Positions 1 to 7,706 of a stretch of 12,724 nt of DNA are shown here, in pieces. The notes beneath the pieces are model-generated. The model was not told the DNA's origin, made no database searches, and saw only the letters and a program-made list of their open reading frames with translations. The stretch's first letter is position 1; the number at the start of each line of letters is the position of its first letter. Location: NCBI GenBank assembly GCA_035934385.1, contig DASYXY010000056.1, forward strand, positions 1 to 12,724, read 5' to 3'. The DNA is from CF-118 sp035934385. GTDB lineage: Bacteria; Chloroflexota; Dormibacteria; Dormibacterales; Dormibacteraceae. A program made the position numbers and the translations under genes.

Positions 1-80
1 GGCTTGACCAGCCACTTGGAGATCGTGCCTTCGTGCACCGACTCTCCGAGCTGGGGCATCACGACCCGGGTGTCCGCCAT
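1..80 (-). CDS. 2-oxo acid dehydrogenase E2 (dihydrolipoamide acyltransferase), N-terminal fragment
   Basis: Only the first 26 codons are present; the gene continues past the left edge. Reading from the ATG at 80-78, the protein begins MADTRVVMPQLGESVHEGTI and continues SKWLVK, which is the opening strand of a lipoyl domain (the MPQLGES..EGTI.KWL pattern of E2 subunits). In the family, this domain carries the swinging lipoyl-lysine that passes the acyl group from E1 to CoA; the lysine itself lies outside the window. The start is one base after the E1 stop (TGA at 84-82), so it is probably translated by coupling with E1. I see no good SD sequence. Specificity (branched-chain versus pyruvate or 2-oxoglutarate) cannot be read from this piece; the adjacent E1 argues for branched-chain. 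Confidence 0.9.
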   Translation of the reverse strand, partial: MADTRVVMPQLGESVHEGTISKWLVK

Positions 81-81
81 G

Positions 82-2145
82 TCAGTAAGCGGCCAGTTCC
101 CGGAGGGCTCGCGTGATCTTCTCGGGGGTCGGCATGAACGCCTCCTCCATCGCCGGCGCGTAGGGCATCGCCGGCACGTCGAGCCCGCCGAGTCGCTTCA
201 CCGGAGCGTCGAGCCAGCGCCACGCCTCATCCGCGATCAGCGCCGCGACTTCAGACCCGATCGCCACGCTGAAGTTGTCCTCGTAGAGGACCAGACATTT
301 GCCGGTCTTGCGCGCAGACGCGATGATCGCGTCCTTGTCGAGCGGGTAGACGGTACGGAGGTCGACGATCTCGACGCTCACGCCGCTCTCCTCGAGCGCC
401 TTGGCCGCCTCCTGCGCGTACTGGACCATCAGCCCGTAGCAGAAGACGGAGATGTCTGTGCCTTCTCGCGCGATGCGCGCCGTCGACAGAGGGATGAGGT
501 ACTCGCCGAGGGGCACCTTCTCCTTGAACATGCGGTACAGCCGCTTGTGCTCGAAGAACAGCACCGGGTCCGGGTCGCGGATGGCCGCGAGCAACAGACC
601 CTTCGCCTCGTAGGGACCCGACGGGATCACGATCTTCAAGCCCGGCGTGGCGAAACGCGCCTCGATCGACTGCGAGTGATAGAGCGCGCCGTGCGCGTGA
701 CCTCCCATCGGAGCACGCACGACCATCGGCACCGACCAGTCGCCGTCCGTGCGGTACCGGTACTTGGCGGCTTCGTTGACGATCGAGTTGAACGCGTAGT
801 GGGCGAAGTCGGTGAACTGCATCTCGGCCACGGGCCGCTTGCCCGCCACCGCAAGGCCCAGCGCCACGCCCGCGATCGAAGACTCCGCCAGCGGAGTGTC
901 GATGACGCGCGACTCGCCGAACTTCTTGTACAGCCCGTCGGTGACGAGGAACACGCCGCCCTTCGCCCCGACGTCCTCACCGAGCACCATCACGCGCTCG
1001 TCGCGCTCCATCTCCTCAGTGAGGCAGGAGCGCAGGGCCGACACCATGTTCATCTCTTCGAACTCGACGCCGGCCGCAGGCTCAATAGCCTTCGGCACGT
1101 CGACCGCATAGACGTTCGTCATCGCGTTCTCGGCCGGTGCGTCGGGCGAATCGAGACCGTCTTTGGTGGCTTTGGTCACCTCGTCCTTGACTCGCTCCTC
1201 GTACTCGGCGACCTCCTTGGCCGTGAGGATGCCGTCCTCCAGCAGCCGCTTCCTGAACCGCTCGAGGCAGTCGTTCTGCGCGAGCTGGTCGATCTCCTCC
1301 TGTGTCCGGTAGCGGCGCTGGTCGTCCTCTGACGAATGGGCGCCAAGCCGGTCGACCAGGCACTCGATGAGCGTCGGCCCCTGGCCCGCGCGGGCGCGGG
1401 CGACCGCCTCCTTGGCGACGTGGTAGCAGGTCACCGGGTCGCGGCCGTCGACGGTGACGCCTGGGAACCCGTAGCCGGCCGCGCGCTGAGCGACGTGCTC
1501 GATCGCGTACTCCTTGCGCATCGGGGTCGAGATCGCGAAACCGTTGTTCTCACAGACAAAGATCTCGGGGAGCTTGTAGATCGACGCGAAGTTGAACGCC
1601 TCGTGCGCGTCGCCCTGGGAGCCCGCGCCTTCGCCGTAGCAGGTCATGAGGACCTTGTCCGCGCCGTCCATCTTCAGCGCGTAAGCGACTCCCGCGCCTC
1701 GCACCATCTGCGCCGCCACCGGCGACCCACCCGAAGTGATGTTGAGCCGCGAGTCGGAGAAGTGGCCCGGGGTCTGCTTGCCGCCTGAGGCCGGGTCGGC
1801 GGGCTTGGCCAGGACCGCCAGCATCAGGTCGAGCGGCGTCATGCCCATGCGCATGCACAGCACGACGTCGCGGTAGTAAGGGGCGAGCCAGTCGTACTTC
1901 GGCTTCAGGGGCCAGCTGACCCCGATCTGCGCGGCCTCGTGGCCGGCGCACGAGATGATGAACGGCGCCCGGCCCTGGCGATTAAGAACCTGGAACCGGT
2001 AATCGATCTGCCGGCCGAGCAGCATGTAGTTAAACCACTGCTTGAGCGTGGCCTCGTCGATGTCCGTGTCACGCCAGTCGACCGCCTGCTGGAAGTGCCA
2101 GTCGGGCGCGAACTCCGAACCTTTGGTTTTGACGGTCTGAGCCAT
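82..2145 (-). CDS. Fused E1 alpha-beta subunit, branched-chain 2-oxo acid dehydrogenase type
   Basis: Thiamine-diphosphate-dependent decarboxylase (687 aa) of a 2-oxo acid dehydrogenase complex, with alpha and beta chains fused. Residues 1 to about 330 are the alpha part: the ThDP/Mg motif runs from GEGAGSQGD (171-179) to ENNGFAISTP (about 199-208), and the family's regulatory-loop motif appears as RLGAHSSEDD (266-275). A linker at about 335-362 leads to the beta part, with LGEDVGAKGG near 388-397 and the HGALYHSQS active-site segment near 485-493. NNGFAISTP and HGALYHSQS resemble branched-chain (BCKDH) enzymes more than pyruvate or acetoin dehydrogenases, as I recall those families. The product would be acyl-CoA from valine, leucine and isoleucine keto acids, together with the neighbouring E3 and E2. 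Most bacteria encode two separate chains; fused forms are known. The gene starts 7 bases after the E3 stop with no evident SD sequence, so it probably shares the E3 transcript. Confidence 0.93.
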   Translation of the reverse strand: MAQTVKTKGSEFAPDWHFQQAVDWRDTDIDEATLKQWFNYMLLGRQIDYRFQVLNRQGRAPFIISCAGHEAAQIGVSWPLKPKYDWLAPYYRDVVLCMRMGMTPLDLMLAVLAKPADPASGGKQTPGHFSDSRLNITSGGSPVAAQMVRGAGVAYALKMDGADKVLMTCYGEGAGSQGDAHEAFNFASIYKLPEIFVCENNGFAISTPMRKEYAIEHVAQRAAGYGFPGVTVDGRDPVTCYHVAKEAVARARAGQGPTLIECLVDRLGAHSSEDDQRRYRTQEEIDQLAQNDCLERFRKRLLEDGILTAKEVAEYEERVKDEVTKATKDGLDSPDAPAENAMTNVYAVDVPKAIEPAAGVEFEEMNMVSALRSCLTEEMERDERVMVLGEDVGAKGGVFLVTDGLYKKFGESRVIDTPLAESSIAGVALGLAVAGKRPVAEMQFTDFAHYAFNSIVNEAAKYRYRTDGDWSVPMVVRAPMGGHAHGALYHSQSIEARFATPGLKIVIPSGPYEAKGLLLAAIRDPDPVLFFEHKRLYRMFKEKVPLGEYLIPLSTARIAREGTDISVFCYGLMVQYAQEAAKALEESGVSVEIVDLRTVYPLDKDAIIASARKTGKCLVLYEDNFSVAIGSEVAALIADEAWRWLDAPVKRLGGLDVPAMPYAPAMEEAFMPTPEKITRALRELAAY

Positions 2146-2152
2146 CGCTTGA

Positions 2153-3523
2153 CTAAATGTGGATGGCGTGCCCGTCGACAGCGAGGGCCGCCTCCATCAC
2201 CGCCTCGCTCAGGGTCGGGTGTGGATGGATGTTGCGCCCGAGCTCCCAGGCGTCGCCCTGGAAAAGCTGCGTGAGCGCGGGCTCGGCGATGAGCTCGGTG
2301 GCGCTTGCCCCGACGACGTGTGCGCCGATGAGCGAACCGCTTTTTGCGTCCGCCACCATCTTCACAAAGCCGCCTGTCTCGCCGTGGATGATCGCGCGGC
2401 CCAGGGCCGTGAAGGGAAACTTGCCGATCTTCACCTCGCGGCCCGCGTCGCGCGCCTGCTTCTCGGTGAGGCCGACCGATGCGATCTGCGGGTGTGAGTA
2501 GGTGCAGCGCGTGACCAGTGTCTGGTCCATTGGCGCCACCCGCTCGCCCGCGATGTCCTCGGCCGCGGTCATACCCTCGTGCGACGCGGCGTGCGCGAGC
2601 AGGTAGCCGCCGACCACGTCGCCGATGGCGTGAATACCCTCGGCCGACGTGCGCATCCACTCGTCCACCTTGATGAACCCGTTCGGATGCGTCGTGACGC
2701 CGACCTGCTCCAGGCCGATCTCCTTCGATCTCGGCGCGCGCCCGACCGCCACGAGCAGCTGGCGCGCCCACACCTCGCCCTGCTCGGTGTCGACGCTCAC
2801 GCCGTCGCGGGCCTTCTTCGCGCCCTTCACCTTCACGCCGACGCGGCAGTCGATACCCGCCTTCTTGAAGGAACTCAGCATCTCCTTCGACACGTCCTCG
2901 TCTTCGAGCGGCACGAGCCTGTCGAGCGCCTCGAGCAGCGTGACCTTGACGCCGAGCTGGTTGTAAAGGGTCGCGAACTCCACGCCGACCGCGCCGGCTC
3001 CGATGATGCAGATCGACTCGGGAACCTTGTCCGACAGGGTGAGGTGGTCGGAGGAGACTATGTACTGGCCGTCGAACTCGATGCCCGGCAGCGACTTCAC
3101 CGTCGATCCGGTGGCGACGACCAGGTTCTTGGCCTTGATCTGCTGCGCACCGACCTCGATGGTTCCACGGTCGCGTAACCGCCCGTTGCCGGCGATGACC
3201 TCGACCTTGTTCTTCTTCATGAGGAACTGCACGCCCTTGAACAGCTGGCTCACCACAGCGTCACGCCGAGCGGCGATGCGCGGAAAGTCGTAGGCGACGC
3301 TCTCCGCGGCGATGCCGAACTCCTGGCCGCGGGCGGCCACCCGGTGGTACAGCTCCGAAGACTCCAGCAGCGCCTTGGTGGGGATGCAGCCGATGTGGAG
3401 GCAGGTGCCGCCGAGCTTGTCCGACTCGACGAGCGCGACTTTGAGGCCCAGTTGGGACGCCCGAATCGCGGCGGGGTACCCGCCCATGCCGCCGCCCAGG
3501 ATCGCGACGTCGAAGTCAGCCAT
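2153..3523 (-). CDS. lpdA: Dihydrolipoamide dehydrogenase (E3)
   Basis: Flavoprotein disulfide reductase (456 aa) that reoxidises the dihydrolipoyl group of E2 with NAD+. The FAD-binding Rossmann motif GGGMGG is at 10-15. The redox-active disulfide is Cys41 and Cys46 in GGTCLHIGCIPTK. The second dinucleotide fold begins ICIIGAGAVG at about 171-180. The C-terminal catalytic dyad is His435-Glu440 in HPHPTLSE. Length and motifs are all standard, so the assignment is firm. It lies directly upstream of E1 and E2, giving the order E3-E1-E2 and suggesting it is the dedicated E3 of this complex. The ATG at 3523-3521 lacks an SD sequence, but TACTAT at 3538-3533 could be a -10 element giving a nearly leaderless message. 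Confidence 0.96.
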   Translation of the reverse strand: MADFDVAILGGGMGGYPAAIRASQLGLKVALVESDKLGGTCLHIGCIPTKALLESSELYHRVAARGQEFGIAAESVAYDFPRIAARRDAVVSQLFKGVQFLMKKNKVEVIAGNGRLRDRGTIEVGAQQIKAKNLVVATGSTVKSLPGIEFDGQYIVSSDHLTLSDKVPESICIIGAGAVGVEFATLYNQLGVKVTLLEALDRLVPLEDEDVSKEMLSSFKKAGIDCRVGVKVKGAKKARDGVSVDTEQGEVWARQLLVAVGRAPRSKEIGLEQVGVTTHPNGFIKVDEWMRTSAEGIHAIGDVVGGYLLAHAASHEGMTAAEDIAGERVAPMDQTLVTRCTYSHPQIASVGLTEKQARDAGREVKIGKFPFTALGRAIIHGETGGFVKMVADAKSGSLIGAHVVGASATELIAEPALTQLFQGDAWELGRNIHPHPTLSEAVMEAALAVDGHAIHI

Positions 3524-3532
3524 CGTCAGTGA

Positions 3533-3538
3533 ATAGTA
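3533..3538 (-). promoter_or_regulatory. Possible -10 element before the E3 gene
   Basis: TACTAT on the minus strand lies 9 bases before the E3 ATG, placing a predicted transcription start within a few bases of the start codon. There is no SD sequence in the 22-base gap. The upstream TTGACG (3549-3544) is only 5 bases away, so it cannot be the matching -35. This would let the E3-E1-E2 genes be transcribed apart from the membrane-protein genes upstream. Confidence 0.3.
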
Positions 3539-3545
3539 GGAGCCG

Positions 3546-5267
3546 TCAACACAGGTCCGTGCGAATGGACAGGTCGCCGATCGTGCTATACCCCGCCGCC
3601 GCCAGGTCCCGGAAATAGATCGTCGGGTTCGCCAGGTGGTGCCGAGGCTGGCCGAGGAACAGCCAGCCGTCGTAGCGGTGGCCGGGTGCGAACGCCAGGG
3701 GAAATGGGGTGGAGCGGTTGAAGTCGGACGTCGCCACGCGGTCGGCGCCGTCGCGCAGCTCCGCCGTCTGGGTCCATTCGACCGCCTCGGTCCCGGTGTT
3801 GTAGAAGCTCACGAGCACCATCAGGTCGCCGGAGCGGTCGACGCCGCAGGCCACCAGCGAGACCTCGAGGTTCTGAAACGTGCCCGACTGGCCGAGGGGC
3901 GACTGGCGAACGACGGTGGGCACCGCGGTGGCCGGAGGCGGGAGCGCGCCGCCGTAGACAGTGAGCGCCAGTCCGCCCAGCGAGAGCCCGGCGAAGGTGC
4001 CGACGGTGCCCCAGCGCAGCCGGGGCGACGACACCTCGACCCAGAGGCCCGCCGCGACCAGGGCGACCGCCGCCGCCACGGCGACGTAGGCCAGGCGGCC
4101 GGGAGCGTTGAACGCAGCCAGCAACGGAGAGGTGACGCTGACCAGCGCCGCGCCGGCGCCCGCGGCCGCCAGGACGCCGAGCACGCGCAGGGACATCCCT
4201 TTCTGGTGCCGCCTCCACGCGCGCCACAAACCGGCGGCGGCCAGCGCGGTGATGAACGCAGCCACGATCGCCAGCGCGACTGCGCCTGGAAGAGACAGGA
4301 ATGGATCGCCCGTCCAGAAGGTGACGAAGGCGTGGAGGGTCGACACGCTCCAGAATCCCGGATCGGCGGTGCGCGGCGGGAAGGCCGCCATCGCGAGCTG
4401 CTCGCGCGTGGTGACCAGCTCGCCGTAAATCGAGAGGTTGGAGGCCAGCCACGGGATCACGCAGCCGGCCGCGGTGGCGCTCGCGATCAGCACCGGGCGC
4501 ACGCCGCCGTCACGTCGCGTCTGCAGTAGCGCGACCGCAAGCGCCGGCGCGATGCCAACGGCGGAAGTCTTGGTCAGCAGTGCCGCGCCGAAAAGCGCGC
4601 CGAGCAGCAGGTCTCGGCGCCAGGACCACTTGCCCGTGACCGCGACAAGGACGCACAACGCCCCTAGCACGCTGACCAGTACGTCGTTGGTGACGCTGGT
4701 CAGGTTGAGCGCGACGCCGGGCAGGACGGCAGTCAGCGCGGCCGCCGCCCACGCCGCGCCCCGGTGGCCCGGCCAGAGCGCGACCAGGATCATCATCGCC
4801 AGCGGCGCGAGCAGCGCGGCCAGCAGCGCATCGAAGATGCGGACTGCATAGAGGGAGCCGAGTGCGCCACCGAGTGCATGGCCGGCGAACCATGCGGGAA
4901 GCGCCAGAGCGTAGTACAGCGGCGGCTGGAACGCTTCGTACGAGAACTCCCACCCGTGGCGGCGGATCCACACCACCTGAGCGTCCGGCGTCAGACCCGA
5001 TGGCACCGGCTGTAGGCCCGGGTCGGGCCTGACGTACTCGTTGTCGACGACAAAGCCGTAAACACCGGAGCGCTGCATGATCTCCAAGGTTTCGGGCCGG
5101 ATGGTGGTCGTCGCGTCGCGCGGGTAAACGCCCGCCGCGTACTGCGCGATGACGTCGTAGTGGGCGGCCTCGTCGACGCGCGACCAGACCGGCTGCCAGA
5201 TCGCAAGCGCCAGCGCGGGTGCAAGCCCCATCGCGTACGCGATGGCGAACTGCCTCCTTGTGATCAA
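3546..5267 (-). CDS. Polytopic membrane protein, DUF2142/GT-C glycosyltransferase-like
   Basis: About 573 aa if started at the TTG (5267-5265), which overlaps the upstream stop as TTGA. That start keeps an intact first helix preceded by Arg-Arg (MITRRQFAIAYAMGLAPALA); the first ATG (5231) would cut it. After helix 1 an outside loop carries RVDEAAHYD (about 30-38), with the acidic pair expected in GT-C enzymes, and FQPPLYYALALPAW (about 113-126), typical of this superfamily. About ten hydrophobic helices follow, to roughly residue 440. The last roughly 100 residues are a soluble, strand-rich tail, probably outside the membrane, with Cys474 and a terminal Cys573. In GT-C enzymes a polyprenyl-phosphate sugar donor is used at the outer face of the membrane; donor and acceptor cannot be told here. 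It is the last of three consecutive membrane genes. Confidence 0.75.
   Translation of the reverse strand: MITRRQFAIAYAMGLAPALALAIWQPVWSRVDEAAHYDVIAQYAAGVYPRDATTTIRPETLEIMQRSGVYGFVVDNEYVRPDPGLQPVPSGLTPDAQVVWIRRHGWEFSYEAFQPPLYYALALPAWFAGHALGGALGSLYAVRIFDALLAALLAPLAMMILVALWPGHRGAAWAAAALTAVLPGVALNLTSVTNDVLVSVLGALCVLVAVTGKWSWRRDLLLGALFGAALLTKTSAVGIAPALAVALLQTRRDGGVRPVLIASATAAGCVIPWLASNLSIYGELVTTREQLAMAAFPPRTADPGFWSVSTLHAFVTFWTGDPFLSLPGAVALAIVAAFITALAAAGLWRAWRRHQKGMSLRVLGVLAAAGAGAALVSVTSPLLAAFNAPGRLAYVAVAAAVALVAAGLWVEVSSPRLRWGTVGTFAGLSLGGLALTVYGGALPPPATAVPTVVRQSPLGQSGTFQNLEVSLVACGVDRSGDLMVLVSFYNTGTEAVEWTQTAELRDGADRVATSDFNRSTPFPLAFAPGHRYDGWLFLGQPRHHLANPTIYFRDLAAAGYSTIGDLSIRTDLC
5253..5259 (-). promoter_or_regulatory. 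Strong SD-like AAGGAGG with no standard start at the right distance
   Basis: AAGGAGG lies inside the beginning of the DUF2142-like gene, 21 bases before the first in-frame ATG (5231) and after the TTG candidate at 5267. At the usual 5-10 base spacing the only in-frame codons are TTC, GCC and ATC. It may therefore be chance (Arg-Arg codons AGG AGG), or it may serve an unusual ATC start at 5243. Confidence 0.3.
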
Positions 5268-6592
5268 CGGCAGGCCGGGAACAGCAGGTTCTCGCGGGCG
5301 CGGTCGTAGTCGGCGCGGTCGGCCACGGGCCCGCTCGGTGCGGGGTCGCCATACAGGGCGATGGCGCTGTAGTACTCGCCGGGCGAGCCCACCTGCGGCA
5401 TGACGAGCAGGTCGGCGTACCCGGTCGGCTTGAGGCAGGGATCGCCGCGCAGGCTGCTCAGGGCCTGGAGGTCCGCGCCTTCGCGTTCCATCTGCACCGT
5501 CTTCGCCGACCCGTACTCGAAAAGCAGCGCCGCGCTGTTGAAGCAGGCGAGGAAGACGCAGGCCACGAGCGCGGGCCGCCAAGTGCCGCGCCACGGCAGC
5601 GCCGCGGCAGCATCGGAAAGAAGCAGCAGCCAGAAGATCGCACCCTCGTACACGTAGCGGCCCGACGCCGCCTGGTCGTATCCGAACTGGCCGCGTGTCA
5701 GCGCGGTCACGCCGTACAGGCTCACCATTCCGGCCGCGATCGCCACCGCGAACGCGTCCGGGACACGGCGGTTCCAGGTCCATCCGAGTGCGGCGACGGC
5801 TGCCACCAACGCGACGGCGCTCCACCAGCCGCCCTCACCGATGAGAGCGGCCGCCGCGGCCCCGAGTCCCCACACCACGTAGACCGGGGCGATGGTGATG
5901 TTCATTACCGAAGGAGGTGGGTTGGTGGGCGTGCCTGTCCGGCCGAGCGTCAGATACCAGACCGCGAGCGCGACCGCGATGGGCGCGAGCCACAGCAGGT
6001 CGCGGCGGCGCTGCTTCTCGACTGCCATCAAAGTGGCCACGGCCACCGCGAAGAAGAGTCCGATTCCTGAAAAAAGAATGGAAGCGCCCGTGAGGGCCGC
6101 AACCACCGTTGTGCCTTTCCATCCCGACATTCGCTGCGTAGCAAGCAGCGCGCCGAGCCCGCAGGCGACCGAGCCGACGAACGTCATCTGAAACGCCCAC
6201 AGGATGTTCTCCCAGCCCGCGCCAAGGACCATGAGAAGCGCCGCCGCGGCCACGCCCATGAGGTCACCGCTGCGTCGCCGCACGAGCTCGAAGAGCAGAA
6301 ATGCGTTGGTCGCGTGCAGCGCCAGCAGCACCGCCATGTACGGCCAGTAGGCGCGCAGCCCGACCGTGTTCAACAGCGCCGCGTAGATGAGTTTTGGGAT
6401 CACGACGGGGTGCTCGTTGTGCGGCTGGAGAAAGCTCAACCAGGTCCAGTCGGGTGCCGCGAGGACGAAGTCCCACTCGTCGAAGTAGAAATTGAAATTG
6501 CGCGACAGGAGCAGGATCGCCAGCGCAACGATCGAGGCCCCCGCGGCGACGATGATCCGCGCTCGGCGGATCCTCACCGCCCCGACCCTCAT
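5264..6592 (-). CDS. Polytopic membrane protein, GT-C glycosyltransferase-like
   Basis: Predicted 442 aa integral membrane protein. It begins with a basic segment (MRVGAVRIRRARI), then helix 1 (about 12-31), then an external loop with FYFDEWD (about 35-41) and QPHNEHPVVIPKLIY (about 56-70). The D-E-W-D and HNEHP motifs recall uncharacterised GT-C type membrane proteins of Gram-positive and related bacteria; the acidic pair just after helix 1 is where GT-C catalytic bases sit. About ten further helices follow, ending near residue 360. An extracytoplasmic tail of about 75 residues contains Cys386 and Cys441, second from last. The ATG overlaps the upstream stop as ATGA, with AAGGAAGG about 14 bases upstream. 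Its own stop overlaps the next gene as TTGA. The sugar substrate is unknown; the family call rests on motif position and topology. Confidence 0.72.
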   Translation of the reverse strand: MRVGAVRIRRARIIVAAGASIVALAILLLSRNFNFYFDEWDFVLAAPDWTWLSFLQPHNEHPVVIPKLIYAALLNTVGLRAYWPYMAVLLALHATNAFLLFELVRRRSGDLMGVAAAALLMVLGAGWENILWAFQMTFVGSVACGLGALLATQRMSGWKGTTVVAALTGASILFSGIGLFFAVAVATLMAVEKQRRRDLLWLAPIAVALAVWYLTLGRTGTPTNPPPSVMNITIAPVYVVWGLGAAAAALIGEGGWWSAVALVAAVAALGWTWNRRVPDAFAVAIAAGMVSLYGVTALTRGQFGYDQAASGRYVYEGAIFWLLLLSDAAAALPWRGTWRPALVACVFLACFNSAALLFEYGSAKTVQMEREGADLQALSSLRGDPCLKPTGYADLLVMPQVGSPGEYYSAIALYGDPAPSGPVADRADYDRARENLLFPACR

Positions 6593-7701
6593 GCCGGTGC
6601 CGTTGCCGCCTTCCTTGCGGGCAGGACCAGGAACCCGAGCCAGGCCGCGGTCGCGATCAGCAGGGGCAAAGGCGTCAGCGCCCAGGCGAGCTCGATCGTC
6701 ACCGCCGTCACCACCATCCATGCGCGCTGCCATGCCGGCGGATTGTCGCGCCAGAAGAGCCAGGCCGCACCTACCAGGATCGTGAAATCCTGCAGGTGCC
6801 AGTACGACGCTCCCGCTGCGCCGGCCAGGATGCCAAGCGCCAACAGGCGGCCGGTCGAGGCGTTCCGGTTCAGGTATGCCCCGGCAGCGGCGGCAATGAG
6901 TGCGACCGCCTGCAACACGTAGCTCTGCGTCCCGGGGCCAACGAGGTACGCCCAGGTGAAGTAGCGGTTGTTGGGCAGGGTCTGGGCTTCCGCCAGCAGG
7001 CCGCGGTAGTCGTCGAGGCCCGGCCCGCCGAGCGTCAGCAGCGAAACGGCCGCCAGCGCGCCGGTGCCGGCGGCCCACGCCGCGGCGATGCGCCACCTGC
7101 CGCCGAACAGCAGCACCAGCGGCACCGCCAGCACAAGTTGGGGCTTGAGGCTGGTGCCGGCGGCCAGCGCGAGCCCGGCCAGGTAAGGCCTTCTGCCTTC
7201 GGCCAGGCGCCAGCAAGCGACCATCGCCAGTAACACCGCCGGAGCGGGCTGCCCGTACTGCAGGGCGTACAGGACCGGGTACCAGGCGATCGCGCCGATC
7301 AGCCACACCGCTTTCTCGAGTCCGGCGCCGGGACCTGCCAGCCACCAGGCGGCCGCGAGGGCGACGAGCGACAGGGCCGTCCACGCGTAGAAGGCGCCGG
7401 TCGCGCCCAGTCCCGCGAGGGGCAGCGTCAGCCAGGCCAGCGGAGGCGGCGCGATGTAGCGCTGCCCGTCGTTGAAGAAGACGCCCGGCCTCAGCTCGCC
7501 GAAGAGCTGATGCTGCAGCGGCAGCGAGTAAATGTGGCTCCACCCGTGCTCGGTGCCGATGCGAACCGCGATGAAGACGAGCGTGAAGTCATTGGCAAGC
7601 GGGTCGCGCATCACGGGCTGCAGCACCACCCAGTAACCGGTGACGCCTGCGACGAGGACGAGAAACCAGGCGAGGCCGGCCAGCGCCAGGTTGCGCTGCA
7701 G
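6589..7701 (-). CDS. Polytopic membrane protein, GT87/DUF2029-like mannosyltransferase family
   Basis: About 370 aa if it starts at the CTG at 7701-7699; 346 aa from the first conventional start (GTG at 7629). I prefer the CTG: codons 7701-7630 encode a well-formed first helix (QRNLALAGLAWFLVLVAGVT) that the GTG would remove, and AAAGAGG sits 9 bases upstream. After helix 1 the loop MRDPLANDFTLVFIAVR carries Asp33 and Asp38, matching the D-F/Y..Y..A pattern of GT87 (PimE-like) enzymes, which move mannose or arabinose from polyprenyl phosphate. Other recognisable segments are QYGQPAPAVLLAM and AAGTSLKPQLVLAVPL, typical of this family (G.Q-N/P and G...K). Eight or more helices follow. The stop overlaps the next gene's start (ATGA). 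It is the first of three adjacent envelope-type membrane genes. The precise glycan is unknown. Confidence 0.78.
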   Translation of the reverse strand: MQRNLALAGLAWFLVLVAGVTGYWVVLQPVMRDPLANDFTLVFIAVRIGTEHGWSHIYSLPLQHQLFGELRPGVFFNDGQRYIAPPPLAWLTLPLAGLGATGAFYAWTALSLVALAAAWWLAGPGAGLEKAVWLIGAIAWYPVLYALQYGQPAPAVLLAMVACWRLAEGRRPYLAGLALAAGTSLKPQLVLAVPLVLLFGGRWRIAAAWAAGTGALAAVSLLTLGGPGLDDYRGLLAEAQTLPNNRYFTWAYLVGPGTQSYVLQAVALIAAAAGAYLNRNASTGRLLALGILAGAAGASYWHLQDFTILVGAAWLFWRDNPPAWQRAWMVVTAVTIELAWALTPLPLLIATAAWLGFLVLPARKAATAPA

Positions 7702-7706
7702 AGGCG

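Noticed and set aside
4..1332. Long plus-strand open frame of 442 codons opposite the E1 gene
   Set aside because: It is antisense to a clear E1 beta/alpha coding sequence, is Arg/His/Val-rich without recognisable motifs, and is the kind of shadow frame expected in GC-rich DNA.
3544..3549. TTGACG as the -35 box for the E3 gene
   Set aside because: It is only 5 bases from TACTAT, and no acceptable -10 lies 16-18 bases downstream of it.
5268..5825. N-terminal extension of the DUF2142-like protein
   Set aside because: The extension is a low-complexity Arg-rich shadow of the preceding membrane gene; the membrane helices start only after 5267.
6593..7543. N-terminal extension of the DEWD-type membrane protein through the GT87-like gene
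   Set aside because: The extension is an out-of-frame reading of the GT87-like gene; the ATGA overlap at 6592 gives a proper start followed by a basic segment and helix 1.
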